A stretch of 64,000 bases of DNA from Pleurotus djamor (lineage: Eukaryota > Basidiomycota > Agaricomycetes > Agaricales > Pleurotaceae). Made by a program: the position numbers and the translations under genes. Below, piece by piece: positions 1 to 11,205 of this stretch. The first letter of the stretch is position 1; each line of letters opens with the position of its first letter. The DNA lies in contig JAPEVF010000117.1 in the NCBI GenBank assembly GCA_029747585.1, positions 1 through 64,000 of the forward strand, in the 5' to 3' direction. The notes below the pieces were generated by a model. It did no database searches, was not told the DNA's origin, and was given only the letters and a program-made list of their open reading frames with translations.

Positions 1-247
1 AATAGTCGCGACTTGCTATCGTAGAAAGTAATGACTGTGGGAATTAATTCGTCAGCTTTACTGAGTTAATCGTGAATGACTCTGAGTTTAAGTCACCGAG
101 GTATTTTCATATTTTTTTCTTTTGATTTGCGCAACAGAGGGCTGACCACTCTCAATCCTTCCCTTCCCTCGCTTCGCTCGGGGGGTCCCCCAAGCCAGGA
201 TTGTTCGAGTCAGCACACTAAAGCCTCGTTTGCGCGGGGGGGATATC

Positions 248-308
248 CCCGAACCCTAACCAGCTAACCNAACCCTAACTCCTAACCGCTATCCCTAACG
301 CTAACCCG
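248..308 (+). repeat. Degenerate telomere-like (CCCTAA)n tract
   Basis: The sequence contains several CCCTAA/CTAACC units separated by short variants, for example ACCCTAAC, CTCCTAAC, TATCCCTAAC and GCTAACCC, plus one ambiguous base at 270. TTAGGG is the usual telomere repeat in basidiomycetes, and here the C-rich strand reads left to right as expected at a left chromosome end. The tract is imperfect and is followed by ordinary sequence, so it may be an interstitial telomeric relic, a telomere junction or low-quality sequence at a repeat. Confidence 0.6.
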
Positions 309-334
309 TCCCCCGTAATTACATGCTACTTACA

Positions 335-364
335 GGCTAGGGTTCGCTTGCGCGAGCCCTAGCC
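335..364. repeat. 13-bp inverted repeat containing a telomere-like motif
   Basis: The left arm GGCTAGGGTTCGC (335-347) pairs with the right arm GCGAGCCCTAGCC (352-364) around a 4-nt loop, with one wobble position. The arms carry AGGGTT and its complement, so this is an almost perfect hairpin made of telomere-like sequence directly beside the degenerate CCCTAA tract. Confidence 0.6.
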
Positions 365-2309
365 TTTTGTGTTCATTTACTCAATGCTTCATCTGATGAA
401 ATACCTTACAAGACCTTCAATGTGAAGAAAACTCGAAAATTATGTTTATTATTTATTTACAAATAATGCCTGACTAATATCAGGGTAGCGCCAAGGACCT
501 GATCGAGTTCGACCCTCGGACTTTCCGCTGTGCGAAATAGCAGCGTAGCTGCCAATCAAAAAAAAAGGAAGACTGGGGTAAACGTTGATCGATCTTGATC
601 AAGCTGTATTGATGGACGTTATTAATAACGCAGGCGACTACCCGGCGGAACGAAGTGAGTACTCCAAATGGCAATGGGAGATAGGCGGTGAGACGACGTA
701 CTTTGTTGGTCACGTCCAGCTTGGTTAAACTGGGGGTTGTTCATCGTGAAATCGTGCGCGGATGCGAACATGCTTGAGGATGATGATGGTGGGTGGGTCT
801 GTTCCGCTGTAGTTTGCGCCCAGGGGACGCAGGCGCTCCCAAAGCTGTTAAGGGAGGGTTAGGGAGGATCGACTGGATGGAGGGTATGGACATATACCTT
901 GCGATCTGCCAGAATTCAGACTAGAGGGCAATGGTGATATCTCTAAATCGCGCAGGAGCATGGCGAGCCTCGTCATTCGAGCGTCGAAGTCGTTATTGAC
1001 GTGACCTTCGAAACGACTGGGAAACGTAGGGGGCGAAGACGCTGTTGGAGCCATCAAGGGCGCCGATGGTTCGAGGTTGGTTTCCCCAGTAAACGTTCTT
1101 CGTGGCCGCATAGCTGACATGGGCACGCTGTTCATCCTGCTGCTCGTGAGAGTGTGGTTGACTGGGTTGGTGGGTGGAAGTGGGTGGATGGCGAACAAAC
1201 GGCGCTGCTTAGGCGCGCAACAGCTTGGTCGCAGAGCCTCATGGATAGACCATCAGCGTATTTGGGTGCGAAGCGCCCGACCGCTTCGCTCGGCCATGAT
1301 GGGTTCACATTGGAGGAAATGAAGAAGAGCTCCCAGAAAGAATGAATCCGCTCGTATTACAAGGGGAAAGACACCAAAGGAGAAGCTCGAGAGTAGCCAG
1401 CTGCCATTGAAGCGACAAATTCGCGCTTGCTTCAGGGAAGGTAGCTGACAGGCTTTCTAGGTCTTCAATGCCTTGAGAAAGCTCGAGTACGTTCAGCGTC
1501 CAGCCACCGTCATGCTCAGATCTTCAACGCAGTACTAGAGGGAGGAATCGGACGCGATGACTGGAAGATGAGAGGAACAACCAAATCGGGAAGTCAAAGG
1601 TCGATTCCATTGTGTTACGCGGTCGGTCACACAGTCACGGATCACGCTCCTGCCTTCCTCCCGTCCAATGATCATCGAAACGTCGAACCTCAAGGCCTCA
1701 CCTGTAGCTCAGAAATGGACCAGCTTGGATGCGGACGTGATGAAGTCGACCTAAGCTGTTAGCGCTTCAGCTTCAAGCCTGCTGGACTCGCCGTCGCAAC
1801 CTGGATTGAAACTTGGTTGAAAAGCGACGCTCGACCAGCATCTCTCCTCCCCCATTTACGCCGTCACCTAGGACGAAGCACACAGGCAACCAACCTCCGG
1901 ACTCTCTAGAATTCGATCGCAGTTTGACCTCCTTGTCGCCCGTGGGTTTTTTGGGCTCTGCGAAGTGAATCAACCAAGTTAGCGCGGTCAACGGTGTGTC
2001 CAGATTTCCCTACATATCCTCTCGTCCCATGCTCACCCTGCTCTATTATAGTGTCTTTTTGATCCAAGAATCACCGTTCATGAGATAGTGCAACTCCTCT
2101 TCCCCTCCCATCATCGCCGTATCCACCCTAACACAATCATCGGCGCCCAGCCAACGCATCCTTCAGTTCATCCGCCGCGTTGCGCCATCGTCTATCGTAG
2201 ACCCTCCTCACCATCGCATGTGCATGAATACGAACACGAAGTCTTTCGCGTCTTCCCTCAGTACCCGTTGAACCAACGCAAGTACTCGAAGTGGTCGTCG
2301 TCGTGATGG

Positions 2310-3560
2310 ATTCCGGGAGCTGGATTTGTAGGAAGTCAAAATCGGTGCGTTTCTTTCTTATTACTTCCCTCTAGACAGCTTTTATATGGCAGATATATTC
2401 TGTAGGAACTAGCAGCCAGCTCCGACGCGCCGTTGTACGCGTTTGAGACAACGTATACCACCGCCCACCCGCACCAGCAAGAACAGAATGATGAAGGCCA
2501 TCAACGGTGGACAAGTCAATTGGGCTAGATATGGTGAGGGCTTATGCAGTCGCGTCTAGCGCACCGTGTAGGTTGAAGACGTGATGGTGGAAGGATTGGG
2601 TCCCGCCCTCGTCTGCCGTCCCCTCGCCGGAACGACAACCTCCGAAAGCCCGAGTTCGTCCCCCAACGACACCTGATACACCATCTTCATGATGACGATA
2701 TGATGCTGCGAAAATGCGAAATCGATCCATCCACTCGTTGCTGAGCTAACTCAGCCCATAGGTTGGGTCAACCCCCTGCTGGTACCCTCGGAGCCACCAC
2801 CTCCGAAACGTCAAATTCGCGGCTCGGTAACGCAGCTATGAGTAAAGTTATGCGTCTTTCAACACAATATACAATACTGATTTGTTGGGAAGCACCATGC
2901 CGTCGTCAATGAGGTCTATGGGTCGGGTTAGTTGCGCTTGGCCCCGGTTTCCTGGAGACACGCAAATGGTACGTTCTTCAGTGGTTTATGCGCGCACTGA
3001 CGATACCAACACTCTTCTGTAGCACATAGACTCTCAGCTCCGATGTTCGAACGCCCTTGTGACCCATCGTCGCGATCTAAACATGACCGACCCCCGGAAC
3101 CGCTCACTCCGATATTTCGAGCTTCGACCCCAACAACCGTCCCAAAAGTAACGCTGGTAATGTGTTAACCTAGTCCTAGGAGGCGAGGACAATCTACGAA
3201 GTCGTTTGTGAGATATACCACTCCGTAGATACGGTCATCGGCGAAGGAAAATCAATGTGGTCAGTTTATATCCCGTGTTTCTCCCGTCGAAAGTGGGCAA
3301 TAAGCTCATTGCGTCTTATAGGTAGATCTAGCTGACTCCTGCACGATCTTAGTGCCCTCTCGTCCGACCTACTAGGCATGCTGGTACCGCAGAATAACAA
3401 ATCCCGAGATCTCGACATTCTCCTCTCAAACGATGGCTCAAAAGCAGCGTTTGCAATGCGCGCATATGCCCCCCAACGATCATGAGGAATATCGAGGCCG
3501 TTGCGGAGATATTCCCGTCCATGCGTATCGCGCTGTCTGGAATAAAATGAACACGGTCAG
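2310..3560 (+). repeat. Array of degenerate exon-like modules (copy A)
   Basis: The stretch contains repeated units that each look like a short exon followed by a 5' splice site, a pyrimidine-rich run and an AG. Intron-like borders occur near 2345-2403, 2976-3022, 3258-3330 and 3557. Unit landmarks such as 'ctccgaaa', 'tgctgcgaaaatgcgaaat' and a GG-T-TGG segment just before the donor recur here and in 6955-9060. No long open frame survives and no family is recognised. It may be a decayed multi-exon gene whose exons arose by internal duplication. Confidence 0.45.
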
Positions 3561-4201
3561 TTTCTATTAAGTTTTCCTCGTTTCGGACGCTTTTGATTGT
3601 CTTTCTATATGCTCTTCACATCTCCAGCTGCCTTCTCAGAGATTCAAGCCTCAAGGGCGAGTTCAATGACATCCGTCCCGTAATTATCACCGTGAACAAA
3701 GAATCCAGGAGCCTCGACTGCTGCCTTGCTCAAAAGCAATTGTACCCACATGTTGATAAGATGTCAGAAGTTGAGGGTGAACGCTCCAGTTACGGATGGG
3801 ACAATTGAGCTCGGTTGGATGTAGGAATAGGTAGAGTAGTTGGTCCGTTTCTCTGGTGGTTTCGTGTTCTTCGACGACGCTGATAATTCTACTAAGTATG
3901 TCCCCTTGACGGCTGTTTCCATCAACTCAGCGCACCATTGGATGTTCCAAGCAGTCCCCAAAATGCGGTCGTCTGCAGCGTACATGTACTTACTGTCCCC
4001 ATGTTTACGATTACTCGACCTGTCTAGGCGCTTTCGCCAAATGTCTGCGCGTGGCCTTGAGATGCTCGTGACCACTGATGAGTGATATGATACGATCTGG
4101 CTGTTGAAGCATGCACACATCGTGGGCTCGCAAGTTGCAACATCCACGCCAGAAAAGAGATCTGCCTCCTACCACCATCTCGCCTTCGATCGCGCTGAGA
4201 A

Positions 4202-5859
4202 ATGGAATTTGACGAGAATCTCGATGCGGTCTCCGAGGAAGAAGCATATGTGTGTCTTGCGGTGTTCCTTCACAGCTTTTGCCTTACTTCTACCACTTCT
4301 AGGTGTACGTGTTCTAGACGTGTGTCTTCGCTCGGCCATCTGTCCCTGACCATTCGGATCCAAAGGAACACATACGAAGACAAGGTCACCACAGAGTTCA
4401 TTCACCAACGCCCAATTCGTCTCTTTGATCTACATCAAATGAAGTTGGTCACTCGTGGCTGGCTTCACGGCTATATCCTCCAAGAAATTGAATCACAAAA
4501 ACAACAGCGACAACATTCTCAGTTTGACATCAAGGATGAAGTACAGAATGTTTTCAGATACGCGATTCTATCACATCGTTGGGGAAGAGAAGAGATCGAC
4601 ACTGTGGATCTCCTCCAAGGTGTTAGTGTCAAGGGCAAGCAGAACTCCCGAAAGAAGCTGGGAGGGTTCTTTGCAAAGGCTCGGGCGGCAGGTTATCGCT
4701 TCGTTTGGTTTGATTCTGGGTGCATCGACCAACGTAATGGGCCTGAAGTTGACGAGTCCATTCGTTCCATGTTTTCATGGTATCGCAATGCGGATAGTTG
4801 CTTTGTTTATCTCCGAAACACTACCGTGCTCAACGAGGTGCATGACGACGAATGGTTCAAACGCGGTTGGACCTTACAGGAGCTCCTGGCACCGAAGAGG
4901 CTTGTCTTTTTTAACAAAAATTGGTGTCGAGTATCGTCAAATATCCGACGAGTTGCTGATGTGGATCGCCAGAGTGATTGGTGGGGTCCATCGTGTCAAT
5001 GGAGCGACTTGGTGTTGCGCGAGGAAGTTATCAAGGGATCAGGTAAGGTTCTCTGCTCCTTAGTCAAACGCAAACTCATGATACTCTACATACAGCCATC
5101 GTTGAGGGCGATTCACACAACCTACTTGAGTCGTTTCAACCCTGCGCTGAGCTTTCTCGTGAAGTCTTTGGGTACGTGTCGAATCGACGCACTACTCGGC
5201 CCGAAGACATGGCGTATTGCGTCATCTCCCTCCTCAATGTTCACATGCCCATCGCATACGGAGAAGGTGCCGAACGCGCCTTCTATCGACTCCAGCTTGC
5301 CTGCTTGCAAGATAGCAAATCGCGCTCCATCTTACACTGGGAAATTGGACTTGGGCTTCGACAAAACTGGCCGAGCTACTGGAATACAATGTTGGCACAA
5401 TCTCCCTCACAGTTTCAACAACCTGCCATATCCCAGAAGCCGATTTATTTTGATATCTTTGATCCTTCTTATCAGGTCGACGAATCTTTCACCGTGAATA
5501 ATGGTGGGATGCGCATTATGATGTGTCTTTTTAATTTGGGCACTCCCTCAATTGGCAAGACCTTGACCTTTCGTGGAGGGTGTTGCTCACTACAGCTCCT
5601 TGCGGCTCAAGGTGAAGAGGAGCCTCGAGATACCAGTCTCACAGTGTGGCCTGCAAGTAGCCCTACGGCTGAAGACAGTTTACGGGACTCTGTAATTGGA
5701 ATTTATGGATGGTCGTGGTCAAAGTCTTATGGCGTTGTCCTCAAGAAAGGGTGCTCAGCTGCCTATACACGGAGTGAATGGTGGGAAGTTGAGCGATTGC
5801 CACCAATGGACGCCTTTCTTAAAAGTGATGTCCGACCACAATGGGTGTATATTGAATAG
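4202..5859 (+). CDS. HET-domain (heterokaryon incompatibility) protein, copy A
   Basis: Two exons (4202-5042 and 5096-5859) joined over a 53-nt GTAAGG...CAG intron give 534 residues. HET-domain hallmarks are visible: YAILSHRWG-like (residues about 120), FVWFDSGCID, SMFSWYRNADSCFVYL, and WFKRGWTLQELLAP. The second exon carries RRTTRPEDMAYC and MPIAYGEGAE. The protein ends with QPQWVYI-type residues, seen here as RPQWVYIE. No NACHT, ankyrin or WD40 region follows, so this is a short stand-alone HET protein. HET proteins in fungi trigger cell death after non-self recognition; that role is inferred from the family. The first 45 or so residues match copy B only at DNA level, where copy B has stops, so the true start is uncertain. 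A 3' intron may split the stop codon. Confidence 0.85.
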
Positions 5860-5912
5860 TGAGTCCCTATGCTCATCAGCTTTGCGCAACTTCCTGGCTA
5901 ATTTCCGGAAAG

Positions 5913-6429
5913 GATCATACGAAGTCGCGTAGCGTCATTCCACACATACATGGTGTCAAGGAAAGGACTCCCGTTTTTACACCGCTCGGTGATATACCAC
6001 GGTGTACACACAAAAATCGACGTTGAATTAGCATGATGGCTTTGCAGTGTGTCGGACTTCGACGCGAACAGGTCAACAAATAAGCCTTTAATTTCTCGTG
6101 AGTAAGATCGCTCTCGCTACTCACCGGCCTCGTAAGCTCACCCTCGACTGAGCTGGCGTGTATACGATGGATATCATGAACCTCCCTGACTCACATCCCT
6201 CGTCGACTCAAGAGTACTTTACTGTGTTGATCGTAAGATGGGACGCCCCCTGAATCAACAGAGGGGAAGATTAGATCGCTTTTCGGCGCCTATCCCATCT
6301 TTTCTCCATCCCAACTCCATCCAACCCACAACCAACCCAACGCCGAAACATTCCGCTCGGAAATCGACAGGCTTCGGTGTGGATGCGCTTGCATTCACTT
6401 CGACTTGTTTTCTCAAATTTACTGCTGCG
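5913..6429. other. Spacer between duplication copies A and B
   Basis: No supported gene. Open frames at 6238-6456 overlap on both strands and show no domain. Confidence 0.4.
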
Positions 6430-6954
6430 TTGCCACCCGAACTGAAACTTGGTTGAACCACGGTCGATCGGCGTCGAGTTTTGCACTCCGCCCTCCCTCA
6501 CTTACGCCGTGACCTGGTCGAAGCCATGAAAATAACCACTTCAAAGCTCGCTAGAAGCATACTCATACTCAAGTTTCCTCCTTGCCTCCCGTGAATCTGT
6601 GGGCTCTTCGGAGTAAATCAACCAAGTTGACGCGGTCGACAGTGCGTGTACATTTCACTATCCCAGCTCGTCCTATACTCACCCTACTCCTTTCTAGTGT
6701 CTTGTTGACCCAAGAAACATGGCCCGTGGGACCGTCTCGCTCTTCTTCCCCGCACATCGTCCCCGTATTCACCCTATGCCCTCATTGAGCACTTGCCCAA
6801 ACCACCTCATCATTCGGCTCATCCACCGTGTTCTGCCATCGTATATCGTAGAACCTCTCCATCAACGTATGCGCATAGCAGCGAATCCGAAGTCCTTCCC
6901 CCGCCTCCCGCTCCTTGCTAACCTCTCGGACCAACGCGGAAGTGGTAGTCGTCG

Positions 6955-9060
6955 TCATGGATCCAGGGAGTTGGCTTTGCAGGACGTCGAAATCAGTACG
7001 CGTCCTTCTTATTCCTTCGCTCTAGTCACCTCTTATACGACCTTCCTTATTTCGTAGGAACCAACATCGAATTCGGACTCACCGGTGCACCCATTTGAGA
7101 CAATGTATCGCACCGACCACCCGCACCAAGAACATGTGGATGAAGGCAGTGGACGGTGGACAATTCAAGTCGATTGGCTGGGGAGAGGGCGCATAGAGAC
7201 TTGTATGACGCGCTGCGTTGCTCGACGACGCCTTGGTGGAAGGATCAAAACCCGCCTTCCCTCCTCTCCTCCTGGTACCCCCGGGACAAGGACCTCGAAA
7301 ACTTCGAGCTCGACTGCCACAAATATCTGCTACACCATCTTCAGCATCACAATACAAAACTGCGAAAATGGGAGGTCGATCAAGTTACTCGTTGTTGAAC
7401 TATCTCGGACCGTAGGTGTGATCGCTTCCGCGTAAAATCGAATGCCGTGAGTTTTCTTCGCTTCCTTTCGTTACAGCGACCTGATCTATGACTTTGTGCA
7501 CTTCGTAGGCATCCACAGCCGTCTCTTGGAACGCGTCGGTGACGTTTCAAGCATCCACCCCCGCCTCTGCACCTCAGAAGACTAACCTCCGAAATCTCAT
7601 GACTGAACGTCAACCGTACGCGCTAAACAATCGCCAGCACCTCAAATTCATGCTGCGAAATTTCAAAGCCGATCCGTTCACCCACCGTCGAGCTATTCGA
7701 GGTCGTAGGTTTGGCTGGTTTCACACAAACTCGAGGCTCGTGAGTTTCTTTCTCATTCTCTTGCTTCAGAAGGACGATAATTAACCTATTCACCTGCCTA
7801 GACACGTGTAGTCGTGCCCTCGAAGTTGCTAGCGGCGTGTCAAGCAACGTCCAACATCCACCGCCCCAGACACCCCGGAACACCAACTTCCCCACCTTAA
7901 TCCCATGTTCAAGCATCAACGACCGGTGCTAGGGCTTCGCTAGTACTATCCGACAATGCTGCGTAAACACGAACGCGATTCCTCAAGGCTCCCAAGTTCT
8001 TCGACACGTTGCATTCAATCAGTTCCCCCAAAATCGCGAATAGTCTGTCTTCCTTCTTTCCTTTAACTTTACCAAACTTCTAACCTGCTTACTATGTCCT
8101 CTAGACATCTACCACCGAGGCCTGAAGGTCGTTGGCACACTCTCGAGCAACCTGGTGACTCCCTTCCCGATCCCATGACCCCGGAGCACAGGTATTCGAA
8201 ACCAATCGTTGACCAGGAACGATGGGCGCAAAAGAACCCTTGGCAATACCAAAACGTGAGGCGAGAATGCGAGGAGGATATTACGCAGGTGGTGTGGAGA
8301 TATTCAAACCGATTGGTTCGGTGGGTTCCGCACAAAATCGTGACTTGTGAGTTCTCATCCGCTTCTTTTGCTCTAGATCACGGTTAACTGATTTAATGCA
8401 TCTCTTAGCCACCTGAAACCGTGCCGTCGAAGACCTCTCAAACAATGCTGACTGCCCTCGCTCTCCTTAGCACCCCAGACCATAAACATCCAAAACCACA
8501 TTGTCGACGCCAACGCCACCTCCCACCCCATCGTTGACACTTCGGAACAGCACCCCGCGAGTACAAGGGACGTCCACCTAGCTGTTCTCGATTAGTTTGA
8601 GGCGGTCGCTTTGGTCGGTCCTTTACAAAGTCGAATTTTGTGAGTTTTCCCGGTCCTGGTCCGGGAAAAATTCGAGTTGTGAGTATTTGCCTCTGGTCGC
8701 CGTGCGTATTTTACCATACTAACACGCTACTCTCTCCCCTATGCCACCTGTAGCCGAACAACGCCTTCGAGCCTTTCGAAATGACTCACCCCCGGAACAC
8801 GAACCTCCGAAATTTCAAGGTTCCACCTTCGACATGGTCTCAAAAGCAGCGCTAGCAATACCTCACTTATGTCCCAGAAGGCGGTCAGGGTCAAGGCTGT
8901 TGTCGATGGGATATTTCGGTCCGTAGGTTTGGTCGACGGCCAAGGAAAATCGGCAAGGTCGGTTGGTATCACGCTTTCATCCTGTCGAAAGCTCGTAGTA
9001 ACGTTGCTCCGGCTTACAGGTAGCTCTAGTCTGTACTCGTCATGCTTGACTAAGGTCAAA
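6955..9060 (+). repeat. Array of degenerate exon-like modules (copy B)
   Basis: At least five related units are visible. Each has a conserved tail resembling 'cc.taggtttggtcggtt.c.acaaaatcg' followed by GTGAGT-type donors and a short T/C-rich intron-like stretch. Tails occur near 7410-7455, 7708-7742, 8300-8348, 8608-8642 and 8920-8960. Between tails, 'acctccgaaa' and 'ctgcgaaa' landmarks recur. The best preserved unit has an open frame at 8094-8387, with residues such as RRECEEDITQVVWRYSNRLV before the donor. Unit length is roughly 300-360 nt. I do not recognise the family. The array lies immediately upstream of the HET gene in both duplication copies. Confidence 0.5.
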
Positions 9061-9629
9061 ATCCGTGGTCCAGAAATTGTACTCGTGTATACACTTTTCA
9101 ATTTGACTGAATCGGAGCCGTCCTTTTTCAAAGACCATACACAACGCAGCCCGCGCGTCGGCAGTTTCGCCCCTTTCGGGGGTCTTCTCGGGGGCGGCTG
9201 CGGTAGACATTGGTGTCAATGCGAACAGCGGGTTTGACAGTCAGTATGACGTCGAATAGTCCTTCCCAAGGTATCTGCACCTCGTCTAAGCACTCTCGCC
9301 CAATGTCCACGCGTTCCAGGTCCTCTGCTCCATTGCCGCGAGGTATGCAGCCGCTTCCACGAGTAATCCCCGTGACCACTAATGAGTGACATGATCTGAC
9401 TGCTTGAGTATGGCCCCGCGACATCCGCGCTGTAGAACGGCAGTCGCAGCTGCTATGGCTCCTCCCACCATCTCGCCACCCCAAACCTTCGAAATACGCC
9501 GGAAAATGGAATTTGACGAGAATCTCGAGACTGTCCCAGAGGAAGAGCCAGACGTGTGTCCCATGATCTTCGCGACCGCAACGTTGTGTTTAATTTCTAC
9601 GCTTTTAGTAGTACGATGACTTTCCACCG

Positions 9630-11148
9630 ATGTCGATCCTTTACCGTCGATCCCTGATCATTCGTCCCAACAGCCACCAATTCAACGAGAAGTTTGCCAC
9701 AGACCTGATTCACCGATGTCCGATTCGACTCTTTGATCTTTGTCAAATGAGGCTCGTCACCCGTAGTTGGCTTTTAGACTATGTTCGTCAAGAAGGGCGC
9801 CATCAAAGCTACTTGGACTGCCTTAAATATGTGATTCTGTCGCATCGCTGGGGGAAAGAAGAAGTCGATTTTGCCGATCTATGTCAAGATTCGCTTATCA
9901 TGGGAAAGGAAACCTCTCGGAAGAAGCTTGGGGGGTTCTTTGCAGCCGCTCGGGCTGCGAACTACCGGTTCGTTTGGTTTGACTCTGGGTGCATTGATAA
10001 ATGCAATGGACCGGAGGTCGATGAATCCATCCGATCCATGTTCTCATGGTACCGCAATGCGGATAGCTGTTTCGTCTACCTTCGCAACACCACTGTGCTT
10101 TCGGACATGCGACATGATGGTTGGTTCACACGTGGCTGGACACTACAGGAACTCCTAGCTCCCATGCGGATCGTATTTTTCAATAAAGATTGGCATCGAT
10201 TATCGCCAAATGTTCGAGCCGCAGACATTGATCGCAGGAATTCTATATATCGATCAAGGGCTAGTTGGAGTAACCCAGCATTGCGCACGGAAGTCGTGCA
10301 TGGAGCCGGTCTGATTAACATTCTACTATTCCTTGATTAAGTTTTGACTCACAATGCAAGCAGGGATCAAAGTCGCGGAAGATATCTCAGATTGGTTACT
10401 CCAGCAGTTTCAACCCCAAGCCGCCCATGCTGCGCGAATCTTTGCGTGCATGGCACGACGGTCTACTACACGTCCTGAAGACATGGCCTATTGCCTCATC
10501 TCCCTCCTCGGTGTCCACCTGCCAATTGCTTATGGAGAAGGTGCAGGACGTGCATTCTACCGTCTCCAGCTTGCCTGTGCACAGGAGAGTGTATCTCGAG
10601 CCATCTTTTGCTGGGGGTTCAGTGGCGGCAATTTCTTTCAACCACCTGGCCTCATGAACTCAATGCTTGCATCGTCTCCAGCAGCCTTCGAAAGCACGCA
10701 TTCAAGTAGCTGGTCCCTTTCTTTCGATCTCCCCGGCTCATCAGTGAAATTTGATGATTCTTTCACATTCAGTAATGGGAGGTTGCGCATCAAGATGCTT
10801 CTCTTTGATCTTTCATCTCCTTCAATACACAGGACATTGAACTTTGTTGGAGATGATGGTTGGATCCCACTGGGTGTAGAAGTCCCGCTCCTTGGGACTC
10901 AAAGTAGCACCTGTCTCCTCAGGGAGTCTTTCCCTGTTCAATGGGGTGAGACATTATATGAAAGAGTGGATGACCTTGCTGTTGGTATTTATGGGTGGAG
11001 TGGGAGAGTCTCACATGGTGTCGTTCTACAAAAGCCCGGGAATGGTCGAACATCCTACACACGCGACTCCTTATGCATTGAGAGATTGCCATCTGCAGAT
11101 GATTTCAGGAAGAGTGGGATTCAACCACAATGGGTATATATTCAGTAG
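9630..11148 (+). CDS. HET-domain (heterokaryon incompatibility) protein, copy B
   Basis: Two exons (9630-10308 and 10364-11148) give 487 residues. The intron is 55 nt with donor GTCTGA and acceptor GCAAGCAG, at the same position and phase as in the other three HET genes here. HET motifs are well kept: YVILSHRWGKEEVD, FVWFDSGCID, SIRSMFSWYRNADSCFVYL, WFTRGWTLQELLAP, then RRSTTRPEDMAYC and LPIAYGEGAGRAF. The protein ends QPQWVYIQ. It is the tandem paralogue of the gene at 4202. The ATG at 9506 is followed by an in-frame stop, so 9630 is the best start visible. The non-GTRAGT donor is weak, so splicing should be confirmed. A putative 3' intron (11148-11205) splits the stop codon as TA|G. Confidence 0.85.
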
Positions 11149-11205
11149 TGAGTTCGCGTATGCTCGTTCACTTTTCCAAACTCCTAACCACAACTTCCAC
11201 CAAAG

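Larger units (their letters stand above)
1..1789. other. Left-edge region without a supported gene
   Basis: I see no convincing coding region here. Open frames are short, overlap on both strands and show no recognisable domain. The stretch holds a degenerate telomere-like tract (about 248-308), a hairpin (335-364), an A-rich run near 557 and several GC-rich palindromic scraps such as the one around 170-195. Together with the decayed duplications to its right, this suggests subtelomeric or otherwise relic-rich DNA. Confidence 0.5.
1790..5912 (+). repeat. Segmental duplication, copy A (module array plus HET gene)
   Basis: This block is related to 6430-11205. Matching landmarks occur in the same order in both: the 'gaaacttggttgaa' stretch (1806 and 6444), the 'aatcaaccaagtt' stretch (about 1967 and 6615), the stretch around 'ccatcgt.tatcgtaga' (about 2187 and 6836), the exon-like modules, 'atggaatttgacgagaatct' (4202 and 9506) and the HET gene. 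Copy B is longer, mostly because it carries more modules. Divergence is substantial, so the duplication is not recent. Confidence 0.75.
6430..11205 (+). repeat. Segmental duplication, copy B (module array plus HET gene)
   Basis: Direct-repeat partner of 1790-5912, with the same order of landmarks and the HET gene at its 3' end. Copy B is about 650 nt longer, consistent with extra exon-like modules between 7400 and 9060. The orientation is the same as copy A, so unequal crossing-over or tandem duplication is the simplest origin. Confidence 0.75.

Noticed and set aside
480..713. Possible tRNA-related element: GAGTTCGACCC (B-box-like) near 508 and an A-run near 557
   Set aside because: The A-box-like sequence is only about 20 nt upstream, too close for a tRNA, and no cloverleaf can be drawn; left as coincidence or a very old relic.
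3764..4147. Minus-strand frame of 127 codons opposite the region upstream of HET A
   Set aside because: The counterpart in block B does not keep the same protein, only DNA similarity. It is explained by the duplication, not by a gene.
4455..5063. 202-codon plus-strand frame inside HET A
   Set aside because: It is a shadow in another frame of the HET exon and shows no domain of its own.
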